Shown here in pieces: positions 1 through 12,100 of a DNA stretch of 64,000 nucleotides. Position 1 is the stretch's first letter; each line of letters starts with the position of its first letter. Position numbers and translations under genes: made by a program. The notes under the pieces were generated by a model. The model saw nothing but the letters and a program-made list of their open reading frames with translations, was not told where the DNA came from and made no database searches. Source of the stretch: Acanthococcus lagerstroemiae (Eukaryota; Arthropoda; Insecta; Hemiptera; Eriococcidae). The stretch covers positions 25,627,312-25,691,311 of the forward strand of contig CM063113.1 in NCBI GenBank assembly GCA_031841125.1. The letters are read 5' to 3'.

Positions 1-1760
1 CCTGGTCCGGACATGATTCCCAACGTTGTCTGGGAAGTGGTTCACAGGGCATACCTGTCCCTCCTCACCAACGTTTTCAATCCCGCGTGGCAAGAGGGGA
101 CATTACGGAGCATATGGAAGACGGTGCGGCTGGCACTGATCAAGAAGCCCGGAAATTCCAGATGGCCAGTCGTCCACGTACCAGCCTATATGCTTGCTCG
201 ACACCGTCGGTAAGATTTTCGAGCGTACCATCGTCAACTGGCTGGAGGAGCATTTTTGAAGGAGGTAGTCAATTTCGAACAGTTAGTATGGATTCAGAAC
301 TGGTCGCTCGACTGTGGATACAACACTGAAGTTGAAGAGCTTGGCGGAGAAGGCGATCCACGAGTGGCAGTTCTGCGCGGTGGTCAGCCTCGACATCAAG
401 AACACGTTCAACTCGATTTCGTATACGCGTATATCATGGAGGCGTTGGAGTTGACGCGGGTACCTGGTTACCTCGTGCGCATCATTCGGAGTTACTTCGA
501 CGGCCACCGAGTACAGATGGAATCGGCAGCCAGTCCCGTTACTAGAGAGATGACCTGTGGCGTTGCACAGGGAGGTGTACTCGGACCTACCCTGTGAAAC
601 GTCGTCTTCAACGGACTGCTGAGGCTGACACTACCACCAGGCGTCAAGCTTCTGCTGCGCCGACGACACGCTGGTGGTGTACCAAGCCGAGACGACAGCA
701 GAGATCAGGTGACTAGTTAACCACGTTTGCTGACCCACTGGATCTCAAGTCGGCAAGGCTGCGCCTGGCAGTACAGAAGATGGAGGCGGTAATGTCTACG
801 ACGTGACGCAAGTCCTGCCCATCCACATTTGTCCTAAAAAGTGTGGAGATTGGGCTGAGTACTGCCCTGAAGTCTCTGGGACTATAGTTCGACGGGTAGT
901 TGCTGTTCCCAGAGCACTTTTGGCGGGCATGAGAAGGCGAGGCTAATCGAGTAGCCAGACAGCTGTCCCGTTTAATGACGAACCCAGGAAGACCGAGAGA
1001 GAGGAAACGAGGAAGATACACGCGAATGTCATCAGGTGGTCCTCTTATATACGGGGCGCCAATATTTGCCGACGCCATCAAGATTCCCTGCAGAAGAGCG
1101 GAGATAGAGAAGATTCAGCGAAAAGCCGCGATGAGGTGTGTCAGTGCGTACCACTCTGTTTCTTCAGAGGCAGTAGGCATATTAGCGTATTGTTCGAACT
1201 CAAGGTCGGCGAAATAGTGGAGGTATATGGTACAAGGAAGAGAGCGAAAATGAAACGGGAGGCACTTCGAGTCAAGCAAGACATCCAACAGTCCACGCTT
1301 TGTAAGTGGAAGGACGCACTCGCCCAGTCGAACAAGGGCCGCGAGTGGACCCGAGTACTGATACGCGACCTTCTATGTATAGGCAGGTAGGTCGCATGGG
1401 GAACTGAACTTCTATCTGGCTCAAGTCCTGAGTGGCCACGGGTGCCTCGGCATGTACTTACATCGGACGGCGATAGCGCCGAGCCCGTGTGCGCGTACTG
1501 TGATCGAGGGGCGGAAGACAACTCTTGGCTCGCCCTGTTCGAGTGTGAGGCTTGGGAGCAGGAGAGGCTCAGAACGTCAACACGAGTGACAGCGACGGCG
1601 TCAGCAGCCGTCTCGTGTCGGGGTTGAAGAGTGAAAGCCGATGGAACCGAAAGTCAGCCTTTGTTTCGACCATCATGGAGAAGAAGATGCAGACAGAGTG
1701 GTCGAGGCAGAGGGGCCGACGCACAAAGGTCGGGCCACATCGAACATAACAACACTGTAC
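1..1760 (+). pseudogene. Degenerate R1/jockey-type non-LTR retrotransposon (reverse transcriptase relic)
   Basis: Translated fragments in shifting frames follow the order of a LINE ORF2. First comes a finger/thumb-like stretch with LIKKPG near residue 45 of the first open frame. Next is the palm: SLDIKNTFNSISY at about 388-430 and GVAQGGVLGPTL at about 559-596. The catalytic box, normally YADD or FADD, reads CADD at 656-667. A connection region (IEKIQRKAAMRCVSAYHSVS) lies near 1100-1165. A terminal cysteine motif of C-x2-C type, CAYC...FEC, lies at 1490-1555, with Trp where a His is usual. A Trp after the QG block is replaced by a TGA at 595-597 and there are several frameshifts, so it cannot be expressed. 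The 5' part lies outside the window. The sequence to about 2120 may be its 3' part or UTR; no tail or target duplication was recognised. Confidence 0.85.
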
Positions 1761-2159
1761 CAACCCTAGATTTGCTGCAGCTGCTGCGGACCCCCTGGCA
1801 GGGCTCACCCCGCCGTCACCACCTTCCTGCGGCGCCACACGTACCAAGACGAAGAGTTGAGGGGTGAAGGCAGGTAACGCGTCCGTCTGTGGTGCACCCG
1901 AATTCCAGGTTAATGCTGGGTGAGCATTGCCTCGGTCAGTAGAGGGTATTTCATAGAGGCCCTGACAGGACATCGCAAATCCGAAGCGGAGAGACGAAAG
2001 GGGGCTCGGGCTAGCTTCAATGCGTCCCTCTGGGTTATTGATGCGATACTCGAAAAGGTAGTCTCCGATGCCAGGGGTGCGGTGCATGCTTCGCCAAGTG
2101 CGTTCCATTCGCGCCAATGAAATAAATCGTAGTAACTATAAGGTACCTTGTTTCGCACC

Positions 2160-5100
2160 TATAACTTTATTGAGGCGACACGATCCCTCTCCAGCTACAA
2201 GTTTATGAGAGGTCTGTACAGTGGTTAATTCTATCTTATCTAGGTTGAATATACGCGTACACTATCAGCAATTTGTGGGTATTTTCTGGAGGCGACTTTC
2301 ATATTGGGGTTTAAACCTCACCTAGGTATAGCGCTACCATAGGCAAACGTTTTGCGGGTATTGTTATCATTTTGGAGTGATCTAATCACCCCAAAGTGAT
2401 AAGAGTACAATGAACATATTGGCAGTGCTGCCAACACATGCAACTTAGGTTTAAGTCCCAGTTGTTATGAAACTCATCAATATTGATTCTATTGAACGTA
2501 GTTGCGCGCGATAAGCTGCAGGGTTCTAGCTTACAGAGACTCAGTATAATGCATTTCGTATTGAAGATAACCGTTCCACACTCGCCGTCTTGTAGGTGTT
2601 CCAGGATTTTGGTACAGCAAGATTATTTTCGCCATTTCATATGCGACCTGTTATGCCATAGCACGCATCTTTGCTCGTTTTCGAATGTAGTGGATGAAGG
2701 AGGATTCTAATTCTGCCAAAAAATGTTTCTACACTCATCCGTTTGAAACATATATTTTTCCTCGGACAATCATTTTTCACCTTCAGTACGCACCTATACA
2801 AGTCACGTTATGTATTAGCTGGTCTATGTTTCATGATGCCCTAACTGTACAAATTTAGATGAACTACTACTCATCGATTCAACGTTTTATGAGGAATTTC
2901 TTGGGTGGCCGCAGCCTGCCTTACGGAAAATCCTTCTTTAATGACCAACTCGATAGCTTTATTCAATGCGTCCTCAGTGTACGCCTTATTCTTCTTCGGA
3001 CAGTTTCGATTCTTCAATTGGGCGTATATTCGCTTTTCTTCCTTAAGTCTACTTCTATAATAAATTAAAACGCATCTCAGTATAGTTTCTTCCTCTACAT
3101 TTTCGGATTATGTCACTTCATACATATCACACAAAGTGGTCAGCTTAAAGCTCACCTAGGTCATTAATACCTTATGTTTCTTTGAAATTTATACTGCTAT
3201 TCAATTAAGTACCAATGAAAAATACTACATGATGATACCAAAACTTACCTACTTCGCTGGTACGTAAACCAAAAAACCAATTCATTGATAAAAATATTTC
3301 GTTTCCTTAAAATAATATTTTTAATTTGACGGTCACAATATTTCAAAAGTCAATCTCCCATTGCTCTTCTTGCTGGATTTACAACAAATCGATAAACGCA
3401 TATGCTATTAACAAATACGCTATACTTACATACATTTTAAATAGAGCATACTTGTTAACAGCATAATTATAATAACTTTGGTGTAAATCCAGCGTTACGT
3501 TCAGATACATAATTTGGTTTCATCTCATGCAGTTAGTGCTAATAACGCGCGAGATAGGTAGGTCGTGTCATTTTACACAATGCCTACTTGAAGACATTTG
3601 GGGTTAACAAACGAATGAATCACCTCGAGTACCCATCAATATTGTAAATTCTGCTCACGACTGCAACTAATGCATATTACTGTGTACGAGTATATGAAAG
3701 TGGTGCATGCTGTCTCTCTTTATGCCTGGTGTCTGGAAGTAAATAGATCTCACTTCTGTGAGGCAATCATGTGTTCCAGTTCTTTCGCTTTCAAACAAAA
3801 ATGTTTACAGTTACATCGTCATCCGTATGTATAAGCAAATGAAAATATTCTCGCTCTCCGCTGAAAATTAGTCGAAATGAACTCCGCAGCTCGTGGAATT
3901 GTCTACTTCATGTCACAGGAAATTAGAACCTCCAAATGGGCTTCAGTGTTTATTATTCTCACGCTTAGTCGCAATGCAAGGTTGTTTTATAAATTTATAG
4001 GTACCACTCCAGAGAATTTTGCCAATTGATACAAGTTGTCATATCCGACCGAGAATAAATGAATTTTTTTTTTTAATACAAATTTATGCTAATTGCGTAG
4101 GCATACTCGTATTTAACGATTTATTGTAAAACAGTTTCCATTGTTGCCCCTCCTCAAGTTTTAGATTGTGCCCAAAAAGCAACAAACGACTAACTGTTGA
4201 TTTTTTTTAATTGAATTAGTGACTTCATTAAACCTCGTTCTTTTGATTTTATGTACACAAAACAGGCACCGACTTATTCATTAATTCGACATTTATTGCG
4301 CGTAGAATGATTAATTTGAAAGTTACGTTGCCGCGACTTGTCTCACGTTCAGGAAAAAGTAAAACATTCGGAAAATAATAAAATTATGCAATAGGTTAGG
4401 TGTGCGTACTGCACTAATGGGTCGTAGGGGGAAAATTCCATTTCCTTAATATTTCTAAATGTACAGCGATTTTTCGATGAGAGTTAATAGAATTATTGGT
4501 AGGTGAGAACAAGAACTTGTTATTGGCAGTTTTCGAGTGTAAGTAGACCGATTTTCCCTTTCCAATGAAGGTATAGTAGTACATTGGAGAATTTTTGACA
4601 TTGGTCTTCATGGAGGGGCTAGGGGTGCGATGCCCTTATACTTTGCACTTATTCGCTATTCTGGTAAAATCAGAAGTCATTATGCAAACTTAAGCAATGG
4701 AAGTGTGTTTCTTTTTTTTTTTTAACACGAGTATACCAGTTTCAGATTTGGACCTTGCACTCCTCTCCTCTGGCTACAAGTAGTGGGGACGACCCGGAGC
4801 CACTTCCTTTAAGCGATTCTGATGATTTAGAAACATTCCCAGATTTGGAGGAAAAGAAGTCTTTGTAGCTGATCGAAATTAGGCTGAGAACGATCTCTGT
4901 TTAGTCAACTTCGACAAGGAAAAATGGAGTTGGTCTATTCAAAAATTACGTGAGACAGATCATAAAGGTTGACAGAAATCAGTGCAAACTCAGTTTCATG
5001 AGGAACGCTGTTGGCATAAGTTCGTGTTTTTGGAGAAGAGGGGTCTGGCTTGGATACAAAAAGAGAGAACTATCTCTAGGGTACATGTAGTTTGATTAGG

Positions 5101-6066
5101 AACATTTCGTCAACAACGAACGTTTATTTCTTCTACTAATTGAGCTGAAGTATTTAGTAATATGGGGTTAACAAAAAGTGGGGCAGATCACATTTTAGGG
5201 TTAATGACGATCAGTAAAAATTCAATTTCACGAAGAAAGCTGTTGGCATAAGTACGTGTTTTTAGAAAAGGTGGATTAGGCTTGAGCGAAAACCGTAACG
5301 CTCCCCAGACACGCTCCCCCGACACGAAGCCAGTCCGTATGATTTAGCTCTTCATGGTGACAATTCAGATCAGTGGTTGACATTTCCATGGAAATTTTTT
5401 TTTCCAGCCATGGGTATACTTGAGCGGAAACCGATTTCAATGGATATTCGAAAATAAGATGTTTCAGAAAACTGAAAATCTGAAAAAAAGAACGTTCCAT
5501 GTACAAAATGTATGAGAAAATGAATTTTCTTTATAAATTTTTTTCCGTGAATTTTTCTGGTGTTTTAATAGTTCTTCTGTTATTCCGGGCGGAGACAAAT
5601 CCAACAAATCAAAGATCATAAAAACTGATCCAGCCGTTCTTGAGATATAAATGGTGTAAATAACCTGACTTTGTTTTATATTCAGAGATTGGTGGAATAT
5701 CAGCCATCAAATAAGTAATACTACAAATGTGTTACAGGGGTACTGAATAAGCTAGCAGACCGAAAAATATTCATTCTTTGTGGTCACCTGACTTATTGTG
5801 TTTATGTTGTCAACACTGTGATACATTTACTACGAGTACACTCTGCTTTTCAGAAGACGTACATGCCTTCATCGACTAGGGTAAGAATGTGGTAAGCACG
5901 CAATAGCACAAATTAAATCTGCAACACAATAATGAATATTTTAAATATTCTTAATTGATAATGGGCCTCGCCAGTCTGTTACACAACAGCATAAAAAACA
6001 GTGGGATAAAATTATATGATTTTAGCTATATTTTGAATGCTAAATATGATAGCATTAACTATTTGA
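2160..6066. other. Intergenic, no gene recognised
   Basis: About 3.9 kb of AT-rich DNA in which both strands are closed by stops and no conserved domain is visible. At 4780-4866 one forward frame reads an acidic GDDPEPLPLSDSDD-type segment ending in a stop. It resembles the low-complexity tails of some transposon proteins but is too short to assign. The only clear structure is the short direct duplication annotated separately. Confidence 0.6.
4976..5290. repeat. Imperfect direct duplication of about 80 bp
   Basis: Two copies (about 4976-5060 and 5209-5290) share GCTGTTGGCATAAGT, CGTGTTTTT and GGCTTG in the same order, about 233 bp apart. Neither has a coding frame. The copies are diverged, so the duplication is old. 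Confidence 0.55.
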
Positions 6067-6289
6067 AGAGGTTAGAATCAAATCCGATATTTGCCATTTT
6101 ACTCCACGGCCGCAAATAGGCAAAATACTATACAATATGGTGTAGGAATATCTCTGGCTGCGCCTGTGAATATGGTGTATGCAATACATACGGCGCAGTC
6201 ACAGGCGCACAAGAGATACGTATACAGTATTTTGCCTATTTGCGCACTTGGAGTAAAATGGCAAATGTCGGTTTTGATTCTAATCTCTT
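6067..6289. mobile_element. Fold-back MITE, copy 1 (TTGCCATTTTACT family)
   Basis: The two ends are reverse complements over about 60 bp: GAGGTTAGAATCAAA...TTGCCATTTTACTCC...GCAAATAGGCAAAATACT on the left, and the inverted form on the right ending GATTCTAATCTC. The inner arms (TGGCTGCGCCTGTGAATATG against the opposed ...CACAGGCGC) extend the hairpin almost to the centre. There is no coding capacity. A related copy lies at 13658-13906 inside the first P450 gene, which marks this as a dispersed non-autonomous DNA element. Confidence 0.8.
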
Positions 6290-7678
6290 CATTTTTCTCG
6301 AGAACATTTCGTTTTCTGTATTCAAAATTGAAATTTTATCAAGTTTTTCACTATTTATTCCTTTTGATTGTCCACGAATAGCTACATTGATACTAATAAC
6401 AACACTGAACGCACACAATAGTTTGATCGGTGGTATCATCTTGATGATAATAAAAATCACAGTCAAGGCAGGAGATAGGGAAAAAATGAACTATACTCAA
6501 AAAATTAACATCGGCATTAAATTCTTCGTTGAAAATACATAATATGAATCATATTATATTCTCATGTCATTGTTTTTCGAAAAGATTTTAGATTGTTGTG
6601 TAGTGTAGGGGGGGGGGGGGGACAAATGCTTTATTAAAAGGAAAAATATGACTTTTTAGGTACACTGATACATTCTGTTAAAGTTCAGGTAGGCGAATGC
6701 CCTCCATTTGCAATCTGGCGATGCTCATGCTTTAAGATTCAAAAATCATATTTATCATTGTCTTTCAGTACTGATAGGCTATAAGCGACATCTTCTAAAA
6801 ATTCCTCGGCCCACTCATTGTTTTAAAGGATTAAATCCCTTAAAAACGTTGCTAAACTTTTTTCTCAAAAAAGAAAGAAAGTAGGTATTATATTCTATTT
6901 GCATAACGTAAGTTACACCACGAACGCCGTATAATTAAATTTTATTGAATAGCAGTATTCATTTGAATATGCAATTTTTTTTAAATTTTGCATGTCGACG
7001 TCATTTTTCAACTCCTCCCCCCTCTGATCTACATTCAAGAAATCGATTTGGTCTTTAGAAACTTGACCCAACTTCAACTCTGTGTTGGCCCTTCCGTGCC
7101 CATGCAAAAAAAAAAAAAAAACTGGTTACCTACGCTACTAGTGGCGAAAATAATATCGCTTTCGCGTGCTTTGTACCTCACAGCCCTCATCTTGGCTAAC
7201 CGCTGGACATAGCCTTCTTCCGACCCCTCAAAATAGTGTGGCTTAAGGTTTAGAAAATTTATAAAGATGAAAACCCTACCCGCATGATCATTCTGAAGAG
7301 TCAATCTTCACAACTACAGACAAAAGCTCTCTTGATGATGAACACTATTGAGATAAAAAAAACAGAGTATGTTGAATCATATTGCCCACAATTTGAGGAG
7401 CAGTTTTCAAGCGGCAGGAACCGTTCCTTTCGATCCCGAGTACATCTTGAAACGACTGTGTGATATTAAGAATTAAATGTAAGAACAAGTGGTAAGTGTA
7501 GATATGGTGCAGCCAATCACTACATACTTTACCAACCAATCTTCTCATCTACCTATTGTTCTGTTACCTATGTGTTCCTATATATCTCTTATGGAAGCAC
7601 CGCAAGCAGCGGCGACCATGCTTCGGTAATCATCTAAGGAAAATAAATTTCCCGAAAAGACTGCAGTTTCGATCGCTA
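6290..7678. other. Intergenic, no gene recognised
   Basis: AT-rich, closed by stops. It contains a 14-base G run at 6608-6621 and a poly-A run near 7106-7121. No promoter, RNA gene or conserved protein frame was seen. Confidence 0.55.
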
Positions 7679-8347
7679 GGAAGTCCAACAGACACTCGTC
7701 ATACCAGGGAAGTGTGTCACTCTCACGATTCCTGATGATTCTTTAGTTCTTGAAAATTCTCTTTCAGAATCTGACGATCCTCCTTTGTCGAGCACACACG
7801 GAGCACAGTTGGATTTATGTGTGATAGTTTCAATACTGCAGATACTCAGAGGCGATACGGTGTGCATCCACTGTACTTGCTATGCTTATATTTTCCTGTA
7901 TTCCTCAGATACCCCACTTAGTGCCAGCATTCAAGTAGTCGCTAGTCCTAGTAGACCAGACACGAGTGTCCCCCTACCAGTACCAGTGCGTAAACATGGA
8001 CATCCTCGTAAACTCGTATCGCTATTAGAGAACGCTTCAAGAAATACAAAGAAGAAAATTGAAAAGCAGTCAAAGGAAATCGGAAAGCAACAAAAAGTTC
8101 CTCGTAGTGATGAAAGTGCTTGTTTGTATACAAATAATATACTGCACCGAAAAATGGGTGACAATCGCGCACGCGAGGTACCTATTATTATTTATTCGCA
8201 TTGGGTTGTAGGTTCTCACTATAGAAAGGTACATACTAACCAAAGAATTCTAATTCACAGAAATGGATACAGTGTGCAGAGTGTACTGAGTGGTTTCGCG
8301 AAGCGTGTGGTCTCGATGGTGCCGCATTATGTGAATTGTGTCTCTAA
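7679..8347 (+). pseudogene. Fragment of a spliced gene with a Cys-rich tail; possibly pogo-type transposase C-terminus
   Basis: A forward frame is open from a possible acceptor at 7677-7678 through LVIPGKCVTLTIPDDS and an acidic SLSESDD segment. A second segment starts after a likely acceptor at 7907-7908 and is rich in Ser/Pro, then Lys/Arg/Gln. It reaches a donor at 8176|8177. The acceptor at 8258-8260 joins in frame to KWIQCAECTEWFREACGL, then LCELCL and a stop at 8345-8347. The C-x2-C-x2-W-x4-C spacing is seen in the short zinc-binding tails that end some pogo/Tigger-like transposases and their domesticated relatives. That comparison is from memory and no DDE core is visible here, so the gene is truncated or its 5' exons are unrecognisable. 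The join between the first two segments does not keep phase in an obvious way. Confidence 0.4.
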
Positions 8348-9052
8348 ATGACAATATTATTCATTTTTGGTTGTAACAATATGATTAAATAATACGTTTT
8401 TCCTTACAAATTTCATATTTTAGCAGATTTTATACTGTTGACGGCCTCCTAGTGGACGAATTTTGGTGAAACTCCCTCCATCGACTCCAATCCCAAATCG
8501 CTCCTCTTAGGAGATGGAGCATTCGAAGTAGACCCAAAAGACCTGGGTAACTTTGAATGGATTTTTGAGGCTCTTGGTAGGCAACCAGGCTAACTCTTCT
8601 GACTATTAAAAAAAAGATCAAGAATTTTAAGGCGAAAGTTTTAATATCTTTTACACGTTTTTTCATATCTGTCAATGTAAACCTCCTGCATGCAAAAATA
8701 TCGGCAGAACTTATATTTTTTATTCAAGGTAGCCCCATGTTACGGTATGCCTTTCCTGTTATTTGTCTACTTCGTTGGTGGAAACTAAACTGTAAAAACA
8801 TTGGTCCCGTCATCTGGTCAAGTGTATGCACTTTGAAGTGAGCGATTTCTCTATCATTATCGAGAGTAATAAATTAAAAGAGTCTGACGGTTTATGAGTT
8901 TCAGTTTCAACTCTAGAGATAAACTTGTTTGGTCCACGCACGAACAACAAAACAAATAAAAACTTAATATACTTAATTATTAATGGACACTGAGGTACAT
9001 TGGCGATTATGAAGGCCAAAAACGGTAATTTGAATTTCGCGAACGCTCCAGT
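8348..9052. other. Region upstream of the first P450, no gene recognised
   Basis: About 700 bp of AT-rich sequence between the preceding relic and the first P450. No open frame of note, no repeat boundary and no recognisable RNA gene. The promoter of the P450 should lie at its right end. Confidence 0.5.
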
Positions 9053-9057
9053 TCAGT
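9053..9057 (+). promoter_or_regulatory. Candidate arthropod initiator (TCAGT) of the first P450
   Basis: TCAGT, the arthropod Inr core, lies 112 bp upstream of the ATG at 9169 and would give a plausible short 5' UTR without an upstream ATG-led frame of any length. No convincing TATA box sits 25-30 bp before it. A 5-bp match is weak evidence and the position is inferred only from spacing. Confidence 0.2.
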
Positions 9058-9168
9058 TGTCTGAGCGATTGCTCAGAGAGTAAGGGGTACTGTTGCAGGT
9101 GAAAGACGCGAAAATAAATAATTCGAGAAATTTTTTCATTTCGCCGTAATTTCGTAGAGCTTCGTAAA

Positions 9169-12100
9169 ATGCTTTCGACTTTATTGTTTATATTGGTGAT
9201 CACGTTTGTGAGTTACCTTATCTCATTCAAATGGAAGGAAAGAAGATTAATAAGAATGGTCAATCAATTCAATGGACCGCCAACGTTGCCAATAGTAGGA
9301 AATGCTCTTCCATTCGCAACTAAGTCGACGAAAGGTGAGTGAATGAAAATGGATAATAAAGTGTGACTTTAGATGATCCAGTTGTAACCGAATGTATTAG
9401 TTTTTACAAATTTGGCGGAAAAGTTTAAAACGGGCTGGGCTTTGGAAATGTAGATGTTGACTATGGATTTGGTGGAGGTTAGGGGACTAAGTTTTCTCCG
9501 AAAATTTTTGAAAATACATCAAAAATTGATTATGGGGGAGGGGGGCTATAATCGACCATTTAGACAGGATAGTTCCCTAATCACACAGACTTTAAAACTG
9601 AAATCCGCTTGTACTTCATGCCAGTGATTCAAACTTCTGTCGATGTAGATGACCTCGCCTGAAATAGGTCTAAATGTTAATTTCAAAAGTCTATAATTTT
9701 TCGAACAGTAATATTTTCTACTTGGAAATTCTCAGGCGTTTAAGAAAGAAAAAATGAATCTTCGCTTTTCTGACCGATGATACATTTGAGCAAACTCGAG
9801 ATAAATTTCAAGAATAACAAGCAAAGAGGTAGGAGGAACAGAGAGGAACGAAAATTGATACATAAAAAGAAAAGTGTAAATGAAGTATACGATTATTCAA
9901 TTTTGCCTGCGGATGGTCCAAATTCTCCAACAAAGGCGATGTTTCCAGCCGAAAAAATTCTTCAGGAGCCTTCCCTGTACCTCTTCTATCGTCGATATGG
10001 CTCGGATTAGAACATGTATTACATCCCAATAGCAAAGATTCTACTTTAAGTAGTAGGAGTGTTCATGTTGTTCGATCACTGTATTTATGTTATCTAAACG
10101 TAACGATAAGAAATAAAAATACTTTGCTACAACATACCCCCAAAATAAATTGCTACTCCGAAATTTGGAATTCTCTCGAAATGAAAAATAAGAAATTTAT
10201 TAAAAATTTGGATATTTAACTGTTATTAAAAGAAACAGAAGAAAATTTGTTTGAGAATATTGAAATTATAATACTCATAATTCAGAAACCACCTATAAAA
10301 TTTCACGAAATTTGAAATGTACCAGCAAGTTAAAATTTTTTAACAGCTGAGAGGGGACGTAATAATAATTTTTTCAACTACGAAACGTTTTTGCCAACAG
10401 TGAAAATTTTGAGATCGTCAATTGAACTATAGTTCAATTTTTTGAGATCGACAAGCCGCTAAAAATTTAATTTTAGAAATTAAATATCCGATTTTTCGAG
10501 CATTCTTCTACTGTTGTGGGTTTTGTCATCCAAAGTTTCCAAGAAAGCTTCCTCCTACAGTGTGTCCCTGTTAAGTATGCTGATATGTTATATAGGTCCA
10601 TATGGAAACATGTCACATTTTCCTCATTTTTTTCTGTTGATTTTTGTCACTCAGAATTTAAAATAATATTTGAAATACCTAACCTATTTTTTTAAATCAT
10701 TACGGCACTAAAGAAAAATGTGTAGAAATAATCTTTGTTTTATATTGTGTTTTGCCTGCTTGTGAATCATGAATCATTAAAAAGGAAAATAAGACTAGGT
10801 AACACGATTCGGGCAAATGTCGCTTCCATATTATAATTTTTGCCCTCCCTCCCATTCTAAATTCAGTCTGAAATATTCCATAGTACGAATATTCGTTCCG
10901 TAAATGGCTTTGGAAGTAATGAAAAGGATTTTTTGGGGAGTTTTTCAAGTCTACTTGAACCAATTTACAAAATCTATTGATCATAAATAATAATAGGCTT
11001 GCGGGTGAATTTTTTGTGTAAATTATTATTATATTATAATCCTCGCCTTCAAATTCGGATACAGGGCTTGCTTTTCCTGAATATGGTCTGCAAACGCTTA
11101 CAGAAGCTCAATTTTACGTATCTGATATGAATGAAAAAATGATTTTCCGATCCACTTTCTTGCGTTGAATTCAAATGTGACTTTGAGGGATTCCTTCATC
11201 CTGAAAAGGGCTCCAAACGGCCAAAAGATTCAAACCTTGTAATTTTGAAAAGAATACGAGTGTTTTTATACAGCTTTTGCCCAGAATCCAAATCTACGAG
11301 TACTAACCCTGAAATTCTGATATATGAATTTTTTCGTCCTAAAAATAAGCATCGGAAGGTTACAAAATTCAAATCTTGTAAATTTGAAAACAATATGATT
11401 GTTTTTCTATTTTTAGACTAGTTTTTCCGTTGAATCTGGATGTGATTTAAACATTTTAATGTGAGTCCCCCCCTTTGAGAATGTCCTTGAAAGGTTGAAT
11501 AGACCAAAATTAAGAACTTATTAAATCCCAAAACTAAGGTGTTTCCGGACCTTTTTTTTTCCTTTCCTATGAACACAAATTACCTACTCTCCAAAATTTT
11601 GATACCACGTATTATATTACATCGTAAGAAAAGATACTAGAGCGCCTGGAAACACCCGATACTGACATCCGCCATTTTGAGTTGCTTGGTGCCCGATGAT
11701 TCACAATTCGATACGCGGCATGTTCCACGTAGTAAATTGTGAATCGTCGGGCACCAACCGACTTAAAATGGCGGATGTCAGTACTCGAGTGCTTCCAGGT
11801 GCTCTACTGAAATCATCGTGGGGGGAGGGGTTACTGAAGCGATACGGGGGACTTGCGTCTTCAACTGATATCAAATGAAAAATAAAAATAAATTTTGCGT
11901 TCCCAAATTTTTCGATGGTTGGACCATCTATCAACTTAACCAATTTCAAAATTTGTGCAGGAAGGCTTCCATCACATTCCGGTATTTAAATTGAATGAAT
12001 GTATTAGTATGCAACGTGTACTGTGAAAACTGTATTTATAAATTTTACGGGGAAAGAAGAGGGAGCCAACAGAATTAGAAGGGTTGGAAAATTCACTAAT

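Noticed and set aside
7785..8351. Single 188-codon open frame read without introns
   Set aside because: It runs through sequence that splices better: the intron 8177-8260 restores a Cys-rich tail that the unspliced frame lacks, and the frame has no ATG at its start.
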